From contig JAJAGP010000018.1 of assembly GCA_025084515.1 (NCBI GenBank), forward strand, positions 310,001 to 374,000: 64,000 nucleotides of DNA, written 5' to 3'. Each line of letters opens with the position of its first letter. The stretch's first letter is position 1. Source of the DNA: Ancistrus triradiatus. Its lineage: Eukaryota; Chordata; Actinopteri; Siluriformes; Loricariidae. The position numbers were made by a program, and so were the translations under genes. The notes below the pieces were generated by a model that made no database searches, was not told the DNA's origin, and saw only the letters and a list, made by a program, of their open reading frames with translations. This document shows positions 22,085-32,056 of the stretch, in pieces.

Positions 22085-22905
22085 CTTGACAGCTTTAACG
22101 GATATTTGTAAATCATTATTGTAGCACGTTCATGATGCCGATTTCTCGACCATGTCTAAAGAGAATAGTTAACATCTTCGCTGTTTATCATGTTTTTTTT
22201 TTATTTTTACACCTACAGTACCGTATTCTTGGTGCAAATAGATCTCCATGGGTCCTTAAAAGGTTAGTTATAAGAGAAAATCGAATGGAAAACATGAACT
22301 GAATGCTCCAGAACACTGGCTGGCCTGAGTTCACTAATAGGGTAAGTGTTTTGCTTGTACTTTTCACTTTCAATCCATGACTCACTAAATTACATGGGAT
22401 TTTTTGACACTTTATTATAAAAGAATGATTTTGGTGAATTAATATGTGTTAAGATTAATGTAAGTGTTAATGTTTAATATTCTATGCTTGATACAGTATA
22501 AACTGTGTTAAACTCATCAGATCATTATACGTTTAACTTATGATGGACTTATATAGTGTGGATTTTCCGGGGGTCTGGAACAAATTCATTCAATTTACAT
22601 TATTCCTTATGGGAAAAATTTGCTTGGTACTTGTCGTTTTTGGTTCTCGACAAACCTTAAAGAACGAATTAATGACCAATGTATATATTCCAAAAGAACA
22701 CACTGACTGGTAATCACAGCAAATGAGCGCCAGCTGCATGACAGGCTACTTAAGTGTGCCAAATGCACCTGCTGTTTGTCATCATGTTGGAGGAATGAAA
22801 GAACAATAAGTTTGAAGGGATGAATGAACTGGAGAAAAACGTTTTATTGACAGTGAAAGAAAGTTGAAATGGGATTTAAAGTCAACTTCAGATCGCAGTT
22901 AGTAG
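22085..22905 (+). repeat. Unclassified dispersed repeat X, copy 2, interrupted
   Basis: The first block, 22090-22164 (AACGGATATTTGTAAATCAT, TTATTGTAGCACG), and the second, 22676-22905 (ATTCCAAAAGAACACACTGA, AAATGAGCGCCAGCTGCATG, TTAAGTGTGCCAAATGCACC), match copy 1. They are separated by a GGTTCTCG-family element at 22165-22675. Copies 1 and 2 lie in the same orientation about 2.8 kb apart. Confidence 0.6.
22165..22675 (-). mobile_element. Copy 3 of the GGTTCTCG family, minus strand, both ends lost
   Basis: Reverse-complement match to copies 4 and 5: TCTTCGCTGTTTATCATG, TGTTTTGCTTGTACTTTTCA, ACTTATGATGGACTTATA, GGGGTCTGGAACAAATTCAT, TTTTGGTTCTCGACAAACC. The outermost 20 or so bases at each side are missing. 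It sits inside repeat X copy 2 and is therefore the later arrival. Confidence 0.7.
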
Positions 22906-23974
22906 CTTAGTAGGTTTGTGGTTTGTTGCTCACTGGAATAAAGTTGAGAGGTTTTCATATTACATAAGCACTAAATGTGAAAATAGAGTACATGTGAATG
23001 TAAATCTGCAAATTAACCTCTACCTTGTTTCCATTTCGTGTCCTGTGCTGCTGGAGCGCCGAGGCAAAACGGAAGCCTTTAGAATTAATAATAGAGTCCT
23101 TTGTATGTGGATCTATAAACTTGTTCCTAAAGCAGCACTTGCTCGGTGGGACCTGAGATCTCAGACCTGGAGCCTAAGTAATAATAGTCTATGACGATTT
23201 TACATGCGCCTAAAAGCTCCTCAAATAAATCTTTGGTTTTAATTAAGTTTTCAGCACTCCATTACAGAGTGCAGGGGGAATTGAAAACTGCAATATGGAG
23301 TAATAATTTAAACCGTGTGCTAACTACAGCCAGTGCGCTTCGTTTAATCGCATACTTCATAAGATAGTCGCTCACTAGCCTCATTTGCGTGGTGGAATAA
23401 AAAAATGCGAGTCGGACACAAAAGCAAGACGGGTTCTTTGTGAAAGGTGCCATCATAATGCAGATCTTTCGTACAGTATGCTGTCAGAGTTTAGATGTGC
23501 CGAGGAGCAACGCTCTTTGTGTCGACGAAACAAAAAGAAAGGTTAATTGTATTTGCTCCCGCTTGTGAGACTATCTGTGGCCTAATTATCCGAACAGCAC
23601 TGCTTCTTATCACTACAGCAATGTCAACGGCACAGGTGCGACCCAGGATGTAATGTTAGCGCGGAATTTTCCCTTCTTCCGGAACAGGAGTGAACTAGAT
23701 ATCACTAATAGCTTTAGGAATCTTGGAGAAATACAGTGTTTTACAAACGTCTATGGACTCTTCACTAAAATACTCATTTGAAGTCGTTTTGATATGACAT
23801 GAGCTTAATTATGACATGTTTTACATTGGGGCCCTTCTCCTGTTGATTCTGATTTCATCTTGGGCCACTTGCAATTCTTACTTATAAAACTATACATATC
23901 GTCTTGTATACAGTTGGTGCTTGGTTTTACAGCTATATCTAATCGTCCAGTTTACCAAAAGGAGTATTGGCTCC
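22906..23974. other. Stretch without a recognised feature
   Basis: A 92-codon frame at 22916-23194 (+) has no recognisable domain. 23500-23700 is repeat-free with some CpGs. Nothing else was supported. Confidence 0.4.
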
Positions 23975-24085
23975 ACGTTTGGGCCTGGTTTGTTTCCTCA
24001 TAATGCATTGGAACGAAGTTGGTACTCATTTCAGGTCTACACTGTTGTGACATTGCCTATCATTAACAGTGCTATAGAAATTTTG
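23975..24085 (+). repeat. Degenerate LINE 3' tail (family L)
   Basis: TTTGGGCCTGGTTTGTTTCC, then TCATTTCAGGTCTACACTGT, then AACAGTGCTATAGAAATTTT follow the family L order with heavy decay. Confidence 0.4.
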
Positions 24086-26219
24086 TCAATATGGCCAGGG
24101 GTTCAACTTATTTCCTTCAAGTTCAATTTCAGCAGAATTCGACAGGGTTTGGCTGTCGGTTCGGTCTGCACCACTGGTATCTGACTTGCCCGTCTCCATC
24201 TTTCTTGTGATTTTAGTGGCGGTTCGTTCTCCTGTCCATCATTCACTGCCTTCTCGTCCGGGGCACTTTTTTTGGGGCATTATTTATTTATTTATTTATT
24301 TTTTACTCAGTAAAATATGTAATGTAAAATGTAGTGAAGTACAATACTTCAAATAAAACATTTAAGTAAAAGTGATTTTTACTTATTTTTTTTTAAATCA
24401 TATAAAAAAAAAAACTTAAAAAAATACAAATACACTAAAAATCGGCTCAATTATAGTAATGTGAGTAAATGAAATTAGTTACTTTCCACTTGAGATGGTC
24501 GTCTTCTCATAATTATATAATTAGTTCTACCCATGTACTGAGATTAAGAGACAATTATTTATATATGAATGTAATACTAGTAATAATAAATAGAATTTTA
24601 CCAAATCAAATAGAGTGGCTTATAGTTAATTCCCACACTGCATCGAAAACAAGTACAAGCATGCACTGTTTAATGCCAAAGGGCTTATAATAAATGTAAG
24701 TATTAAATATAATAAATGTAAATACTTCCTAATTTAAAGGAATTATAATAGGAAATAAAAATCTGTTTCATATATTATTTATATAAAGTCACCTGCTGAC
24801 AGAAAAGAGTTTCGCAGTCTTCAAAGACAGGAAGAAACATATCGTACTACTACCTTCATGTTCGTTCAAGTTTTATAAAATAATTCCTGTATTGTACGGT
24901 ACAGTCCTGTGCTAAATGTTTTCATATCGTGTCTTAATGAACATTATTGTTGAAAAAAAAAAATCACAATATGCAAAGTATCTAAATTACTGTACTACGT
25001 GACTATGGTAATGTCTGGTCAACATGCATTTCAGGCAACGTATGTTTCACAGAATGTAATGCAGACATGAAACACTGCATATCTGTACATATCATACATT
25101 GGTAGAACATCAAATTGGGACTTTTGTGACTTATTTCAATAATTTGTGGACGGTCTTCATCATGGACTGATACTACAAATTCAGCGTTTACTCCATATTA
25201 AATCGTTGTGACACATTGTCATAAAAGTAGTGGACGGTAGGCAGTTGAACTAAATGCACTTCATATAATTGTTTTAGGAACACTGTGGATTACTTCGCTC
25301 ATTCTCAAGTGAAACGCAAGTGAAATACGCTAGACTACTGCGTTTCGTTTCACTTGTACATGCTTTTCGTCTCACCACTGAGCTACTGTAGCCTTTAGTC
25401 AGCTTGAACCAGGCTGGCCATTGTCTGTTTTCCTCTCCATCAACAAGGCCTTTCTGTTGGCAGAACTGCCACTCACTGGGTGTTTGTTCTTTATTGAATT
25501 ATTCTGAGCAAACTCTAGAGACTGCTGAGTGTAAAAACCATCTGCAGTTTAGTACAGTGTTTGCTGGATGGTTGTCTGTATTACTCAAGACGTATAGACA
25601 CAGTTTCGAGGTCTTTCTTTAAAATGTTTCATATGAACGGTATCTGCTGAATTGTGTAAGTAGAGTTAGGTGGAAAGGCATATAAGGATAAGCATCAAGT
25701 TTGAGGTGATGCATCCAAGACATTATTATGCAGTTCTGTACAGCAAAACTCCCATACAGTTCATAACCTTCGTTTGTCTCGCCGTCAGCCAACTCCAGGC
25801 TGCTACCTCAGAATAAGTGATGCTCAGCTCCTCTCTGGAGGAAGTCCAGCAGAGGATATTGTCTAAGGGAATTCAGCATGTAGAGACCCCCTGCACGATG
25901 CTAATAGGCTATATTTCGCTCGCTTCATATGGCGGCAGGCACCAAAGAGATGAATGCGGTCGTGGAAATTTGTTTGGTTTAATAAATGTTTGCCTCCCTG
26001 GGCTGACGGGAAAGAATGTGTGATCAACAGAAGTGTGAGTGCTCCTATTCGCTCCTATTCCTAGTCTCGGGGGCACTCTGTGCACCATCTGTTCAGTTAC
26101 AGGTTTGACACTTAGCGTTTCTGCCTTGTTACTAGTGCTCAATTAGTTAAAATTGAAAAAGCCCTCGTCAAAATTACATGAGCGCTGCGTGTCTGAACAG
26201 GTCTATCTGGCTTAAAATA
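24086..26219. other. Stretch without a recognised feature
   Basis: Very AT-rich between 24280 and 24980, with a short TTTA repeat at 24280-24305 and A/T homopolymers. A GCTCCTATTC direct duplication lies at 26041-26060. No gene signal. Confidence 0.45.
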
Positions 26220-26221
26220 TA

Positions 26222-27500
26222 CTCACTGACAAAAAAACATAAAGGACCCACACAGAAAAGCCGGATTGCAGTTAGGTTGCGGGCGTGCTGATTAGATTAT
26301 TACAGGTGTGCTCTGATTAGATACTGAGTCTTCTCACAAGAGGAAGTAAAAGTGCTTCCCCCACTGCTCTATAAAAAGGCTCTCAGAGGCTGCTTTTGGG
26401 TAAGGTACCTCTTGGTGAGAGATTGCTATCTGCTAGACATGCCTTTATGACACATCTGTCCCAGCTGGTCCCATAAATGCTCGATTGGCGATAAATCTGG
26501 CAACCTGGCAGGCCAAGGAAGTGTTCCAAACTGGCTCAGAGATTCCTGGGAAACCCTTGCTGTGCTTGTGCTAGCATTATCCTGCTGAAAAACGCCAGTT
26601 GGAATCCCTGCCGTGAGAGACAACACTTGTATCGCTGAGTTTTTAGTGTCCCTCATATCACTACCAGGGGTGACCGATTGTCGTATGTGATGGCTCTCCA
26701 GATCATCACCCCAGCAGTTGGGGCAGTGTGTCGATCCACAGCAAAGGCAGGATTGAAGTGCTCACCACGAGGCCTCCGTACTCGAACCAGACCGTCATCG
26801 GATCCCAAACAGAACCTGGATTTGTCGTGAGAGACGATACGTTCCCAGTCCAAAGAAGTCCAGGTTTCTTGTTCTCACTCCACTGCAAACAAAGGCGACG
26901 GTGGCTGACTGTAAATGGCAGGACACGTAATGGGTGCCGTGACAGCAAATGTCCTTCTGCTAAGTGCCTGGAAATGGTCCGCGCAGAAACAGGGGTGTGT
27001 AGTGAAGGTAGCACCTGCGTCTGGATGGTGAACAACGAAACTGTATGATCTGTTTGTTTTTGTCAGCAGATCAAATGAACTTCTCTCCTGATGGTCTGTT
27101 TGAGCCGTCTGGAGCCTCTCTACCTGTTTTTGCCTCATTGAAGCACTGCTTCCAAGAGCTAAGTCAGAACTTGGACTGCTTAGATGGCGGGCAATTCGTT
27201 GAAACATCCATCCTTCTTCTTTCAGTCCAATAATGCGCCTCCTCAAAGTCTGTCAGCTGGGTAAAATGTCTTCGAGTGCAACGTAGAGGCATGTCTAGCA
27301 GTCAACAAGAGGTATATTACAAAAAGTATCCTCTAAGGGCCTTTTTATAGGGCAGCAGGGGAATTACTTTTACACCCTCTTGTGGCAGGGCCCAGTGTCT
27401 AATCAGACCACACTTGCAATCGTTTACGAGACGTAACTGCGTTCCGAGTTCTGCAGCAATTCGGCATTTCTATCTGGGTGCATTATTTTTCTTCAATGAG
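26222..27500 (-). mobile_element. Tc1-like transposon, family B copy 1, inactive
   Basis: Left end CTCACTGACAAAAAAACATA follows TA (26220-26221). Right end TATTTTTCTTCAATGAG is followed by TA (27501-27502). The inner sequences CAATCCGGC- and TCTATCTGGGTG-like are also in inverted order. Length 1279 bp. A second, nested copy is at 47802-49500. Confidence 0.88.
26426..27292 (-). pseudogene. Tc1-like transposase, family B, frameshifted
   Basis: Read from 27292, the frame opens MPLRCTRRHFTQLTDFEEAH, followed in another frame by MRRRIIGLKEEGWMFQRIAR, the helix-turn-helix region. Later segments are WERIVSHDKSRFCLGSDDG (first aspartate kept, the usual following Glu changed to Lys), then VMIWRAITYDNRSPLVVI, then GVFQQDNASTSTARVSQESL (second aspartate) and DLSPIEHLWDQL (glutamate). 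The spacing from second Asp to Glu is two residues shorter than the usual 34. Several frameshifts and stops separate the segments, so it is dead. Confidence 0.87.
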
Positions 27501-27624
27501 TATATATGTTGTCTATTAACATCCAGAATGCACCAACAATAAATAGATAACATAAAATTTAGTTTAGTTTCCATAACAAGACATTTCTAGACATACAGTA
27601 CAAATACATGTAGAATTTCTCAAT

Positions 27625-27792
27625 TTTTCTCCATTTCTCCATTTCTATCAGCTTCCCTGGCTGATGGTCATCAGACTCTTCTATCCCTGGCAACAGACTC
27701 TAGTTCCCCCTGAGGGACCCACAGATGTTCCCAAACCTACTGTGAGATAAAATCCCTCCAGCATGTCCTGGGTCTGCCCTGGAGTCTCTGCC
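27625..27792 (-). repeat. RTE-type LINE 3' end
   Basis: On the minus strand the reading GQTQDMLEGFYLTVGLGTSV, then GPSGGTRVCCQG, resembles the C-terminal end of fish RTE/Rex3-type LINE proteins (usual pattern DML/W-EG/DY-S-LAWE-LG-P). After this the DNA ends in repeated AGAAATGG words (27628-27650), the position of the usual GATGG tail. Only this last piece of the element is present. Confidence 0.5.
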
Positions 27793-27902
27793 TTTCTGAA
27801 TTTGTATGAGTTGCATTTGGTCAGATTTTGTAGTGGATATTGTCCAAGTTTGGAATAGTTTTTAATTCTCCCAGGAGTGACTGTATCCACCCAAATGATC
27901 TG

Positions 27903-28050
27903 ACCTGTAGGGGTCCTGACCATTAGAGAACAGAGTAAAGAGGCCCAAAAATATGCAGACAAACAGATGGACTACAGTCTGTATTTGTAGAACTGCAAAG
28001 TGCTTCTATATGGTAAGTGGAAGGGATGAAAATGGACACTGTGTATGACT
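27903..28050 (+). repeat. Non-autonomous repeat Y, 3' part
   Basis: GTCCTGACCATTAGAGAACA, GATGGACTACAGTCTGTA, CTGCAAAGTGCTTCTATATG and GGTAAGTGGA are shared in order with 59775-60112. This is a known type of abundant fish repeat. Its ends are not preserved here. Confidence 0.6.
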
Positions 28051-29035
28051 TTTGTCTTAAATTATGAACTAAGTCTGATAAGCGCCAGTTTACAGTGGAT
28101 TGCTTTACTGAAAGTATTCGCAAAAGTACTTTTAGTGTATTTAAGATCAGGATGCTTGGTAATATGTTAGCTAAAGTACTGTTATTGGGACTTCCTAGAT
28201 ATTAGATAAAGCCTTAAATGGTGCTTTTGTCAAACCTTATGTGCTACGTAGGTTCTGGCTGTTTGAATAGCCTCAGTGTTTTTGTAACACCCACAGCCTT
28301 GTTAGAATTTCAATCACATGGACTGTTTACCATTCATTTAGCAGAGCATATATACCCTTTGTGATTATCCCGGCTGTGCATGTTTGCATTCATGCTACTT
28401 TTTTCCCCTCTGCCCACATGCGTCACTGTTTTTCTCCAGCTTGTGTTAGTTAAAGCTTCTTGTCTGTGTCAGCTAGCGTTCTGAATTACCGTCCTTGACT
28501 AAACAGAATAATGACTGGAAATAATTCAGTCCTCATGCAGACAATTCAGCGTCTATCAGAAACAAAGAAATCTATAAAGTAATTTCAGTCACTCAGTGAA
28601 ATGGTCAGCCGTGACACTTCCTGATTACTGCCAGCACTTTTTTTGGGCGTGACGTTGCATTGCAAAAACTTCGCAATTAAATCAGCTCTGCTCTGTTCAA
28701 ATGAATCTCGCACGTCCTTGAAATAGTGTTCGTAGCTTCTTAATCATATGTTAGTTAAACGTTAACAGAAAAGGTCAGCTTTAGTTAAGTTTTGGACACT
28801 GGTATGCTGGTTAACCAACTGTTGCTATTGTAACACAATCAGAGCACTACATGTAATCGTTACGTTTATGTAACTTGTTGAATTAATACTGCTTCTATGG
28901 CTTGTTTTAATGGAGCCACTTTCACTCGTCTCCTTCTGTTAGCCTATTTTATACTGCATTGTTGGTCACATCCTCAAAAATCACTTTCTTCTCAGCAATA
29001 TTGCACCATCACTCGCTTCCAGGTCATACTAGAGA
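28051..29035. other. Stretch without a recognised feature
   Basis: Repeat-free by eye. 28440-28620 has balanced composition and no repeats, so it is a possible regulatory block, but conservation is unknown. Confidence 0.35.
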
Positions 29036-29140
29036 CTAGGGCTGTGTTAAAAAATCGATACAGCAATATATTGTATCATGATATAATCGTATCGTGACCC
29101 ATGTATCTTGATGCGCCTCGTATCGTGAAGTCCTTTCCAA
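29036..29140. repeat. hAT-like MITE fragment
   Basis: CTAGGGCTGTGTTAAAAAAT, then ATCGATACAGCAATATATTG, ATCGTATCGTGACCC and CGTATCGTGAAG are typical of fish MITEs with GGGCTGTG/ATCGTATCG words. No second end was found. Confidence 0.4.
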
Positions 29141-29365
29141 TACCCAGCCTTACTAGAGACTCGAAGCATGACGAGGCGATCGCAGGGACAGGCAAACATA
29201 TAAATGTTGGGATGGGACCTAGGATGATACCTGTATTTAAGGAACACTAGATACGGGTTGCCTTTTGGTCTGTATAACCATGAAGGGCCTTCATGCCCCA
29301 CTGAGTGCCTCACTATGCCACTCAGAACCAAAAGACGTCGCCAAAGAAGGAAAGAAGGGATACGA

Positions 29366-29400
29366 ACCAAAGCTCAGTTGGTAGAGCAGTGAATTTCAGT
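29366..29400 (+). repeat. tRNA-like D-arm remnant
   Basis: AGCTCAGTTGGTAGAGCAGT matches the D-arm/A-box half of many eukaryotic tRNAs. The anticodon arm and B box downstream are not convincing, so this is at best a tRNA pseudogene or the head of an unfamiliar SINE. Confidence 0.3.
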
Positions 29401-29804
29401 CTTCAGCCTCCCTGGTTTGTGTAACGTCTCTGAGGAAATGAGGTTTTCAATTGGACAACCTGTGGGCTGGTAAAGTTCTGCCTTTCAAGGCTTCCACTTT
29501 CTGAGTTTCAGGTTTCTTTAAGCCAAGTGTTGGACTGGGTCAAGTTCTCAAAGATGTCTAAGGTCATTTCCCCAGAATTTGTTGGCTCTTGAGAAGACAA
29601 AGGTCTTGGACAAAGGTCTCTGTTTACTGATCAGTCAACATTTCTGTCTTCACCCACAGTCATGAGTTTTTGGGGATCGACCAATAGAATATTATTGCAA
29701 GGTAAGAGGCAGGAATTAGGTTCTTATGCAGGGTTGACGAATTCTTCAGTCTGTTGGAACCTCAGAGTAGAGCTGCTGATCCCAAAAGGACAAACCTGGT
29801 CATC

Positions 29805-29885
29805 ACCAGCTAGGGCTGCTCCAGGCGTGTGAGCAAGACCCTTAACCTTTAACTGTTCAGATCAATAGTAAGTTGCTTGTAATGT
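29805..29885 (+). repeat. Degenerate SINE tail
   Basis: GAGCAAGACCCTTAACCTTT followed by ACTGTTCAGATC and GTAAGTTGCTTGTAATG corresponds to the 3' half of the SINE at 7698-7900. Confidence 0.5.
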
Positions 29886-31403
29886 GTGAATCAGTCGGCA
29901 GAGCTCTAGTTCCTAGTGCTGATTGCCTTTGCTTCTGGTGAAGACAGGTCTGTGGGTTGTGAGGTACTAGTACCAAAACGTCCAGTGGGGTTCCCTTGCA
30001 CACTAAAGCCCAGCTGTGTGGTTTCCCAAAAGTCCAACATGGTTCTCAGGCAAGCTGAAGGTCAGTTGTGTGGTTTCCCGCTATGGCGAAGTCACAAAGG
30101 ATACCGGCACAAAGGAAAGTCAGATTGTTGTGCTCTGTACAGTTTTGGGTTTGTGTGTATTTGACTGAATTGCCAACAGAGCTGTTATGAGTCTCAGAGC
30201 TCCTTGGGGTCAGCGTTGTTACTAAATGTTGTCTAAAATGTTGATTTTCCTAAATCTAGGTCTGAGGTTGTCATGTGACCAGAACAGTACATTACGTCCA
30301 CGAGTGTGCTGGATGTAAATGACCTTTATCAGAATTTGTTAACAGCGTTCATCCTGGGAGACGTCTTCCAGATTAAATTACCTTGCAAGTTTCATTAGGA
30401 GCTCAGCCATTCCCCTGTTTTCATAGTACTTGTTGCTGAAGATTGTTGCGCCTTGCCGATAATGAGCTGTGTCAGGAACGCGTGTTCCACGCACCTTTGC
30501 TGTCGTTGAGAGATGCAGATAAAGATCCATCAACGTCATAGAAGGCGGTGGCGGCAATTTAAGCCCCTGGAGACCAAGGCCCCTATCATTTAATTACATC
30601 TGGGTCAGTATTCGTGTGGAGTGCCTAATCTTCTCTGCGGACAATGTTCTTCTTGTTAGTGTGTCTTGTGTATATTATAGAGAAAGGATATAGCCGGCAT
30701 GATGGAACGTGTTTGGGAGCTGTTCGGGGAACTTAACGCCTCGTACTTCATTTAGATCTGCGCAGGAAAAGCAATCACTGTGTGCTATGCAAGCATACAT
30801 CTTCTTCATGTTGGCTCAGTATAAAATTACATTCTTGTGTACACCTCATTAAAAGGGTGTCGGTGTACCTTGCTGAACAGTTTTATTAATTTTTTTTAAC
30901 TAAAGCACAGGCGTTAATTTGGACTCTGCTGCTATAACAGCTCACCCATTGCGCTAGTATTGGGAGATTTTATTCCTGGTATTTCACATGGAGATAAGTG
31001 GTCCAAGTTTATCAAGTGGGGGTGCCTTCCTGTGACTGCTGCCAAAAAGTTTAAAGCAGTAGTGTCATCGTACGTTAGGGTTTCTCTTCACGACAGTGAA
31101 GGGACAGAGCCCAAACCAAGGCCCAGATTATTTTTCCTCCACCTATGCCCTTGTGCAGGTACTGCTTTCCTGGCATGCACCAAACCCAGATTCTTCTATC
31201 GGGCTGCCAGATGGCGAAGCGCGAGTTATCACTCAAAGAAAACATTTCCACTCCAAGCTGCTGCTTTGTGTTGAGCACGGCGATCTTATGTGTGGCTGCT
31301 CAGCCATAGAAAACAATTCACGAGGCTCCTGAGGAACTGTTCTTCTGCTGGTCTTGCTTGCAAAAGCAATTGAATCGGCTGGTTTTCAGAGTGCAGTCTC
31401 GTA
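29886..31403. other. Stretch without a recognised feature
   Basis: A diverged direct duplication containing GTGTGGTTTCCC occurs twice at about 30015-30080. 30360-30760 is repeat-free. A 104-codon frame at 30960-31274 (+) has no recognised product. Confidence 0.4.
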
Positions 31404-31405
31404 TA

Positions 31406-32054
31406 CAGTGGTGCCTCGGTTCTCGTTGTTAATTCGTTCCAGATGGCTTGTCGAGAACCAAAAACTCAGAGTCCCGATTATTCCATAAGGAATAATGTCA
31501 ATTGAATGAATCTGTTCCAGACCCCCAGAAAATCCACACTGTATAAGGCATTATATGCGTTAATGGAGTTGTACTGTAAAGGTGCTCCCTGATTTATGAT
31601 GGGATACGTTCAACACATCCATCATAAGTTAAATGTATCATGAACACTTATATTAACCTACAGTTGGCCAAAATCAAGAAGACAAAGCTTCTTTTGTACT
31701 AAAGTGTTGAAAACTCTGGGTGGTTCCTTTCGGTTGGCTGTAATCCCTAATTTTTTTAGGACACGTGGACTTATTTGCACCCCATATACAGTACTGTAGA
31801 GTGACAATTATCACCAAAAAAAAAATAAATAAATAAAATAAAAAAAACATAAACACAGCTGAGTAAGGGCTGAGCAACACATGAGCAAGTGCCATTGTGA
31901 ATCTGAATCACTGAGTTACTGTGTACTGAATTTTGACTCGACTCGTACAAGTTTAAGCAAGTGTGCCGAGAACCGAGAGACATTTTTCTAGTCAAAATGC
32001 ATCAAGAACCAAAGTCGACAAGTTCTGAGGTGGTCGAAAACCGAGGTACCGCTG
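31406..32054 (+). mobile_element. Copy 4 of the GGTTCTCG family, complete
   Basis: Full copy, 649 bp: CAGTGGTGCCTCGGTTCTCG at the left, ACCGAGGTACCGCTG at the right, and TA on both sides (31404-31405 and 32055-32056). Each end carries nested inverted GAGAACC/GGTTCTC words (for example TTGTCGAGAACCAAAAACTC near 31450). No open frame for a transposase. TA duplication plus CAG...CTG ends suggest a mariner or pogo/Tigger-type helper; this is an inference. Confidence 0.85.
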
Positions 32055-32056
32055 TA

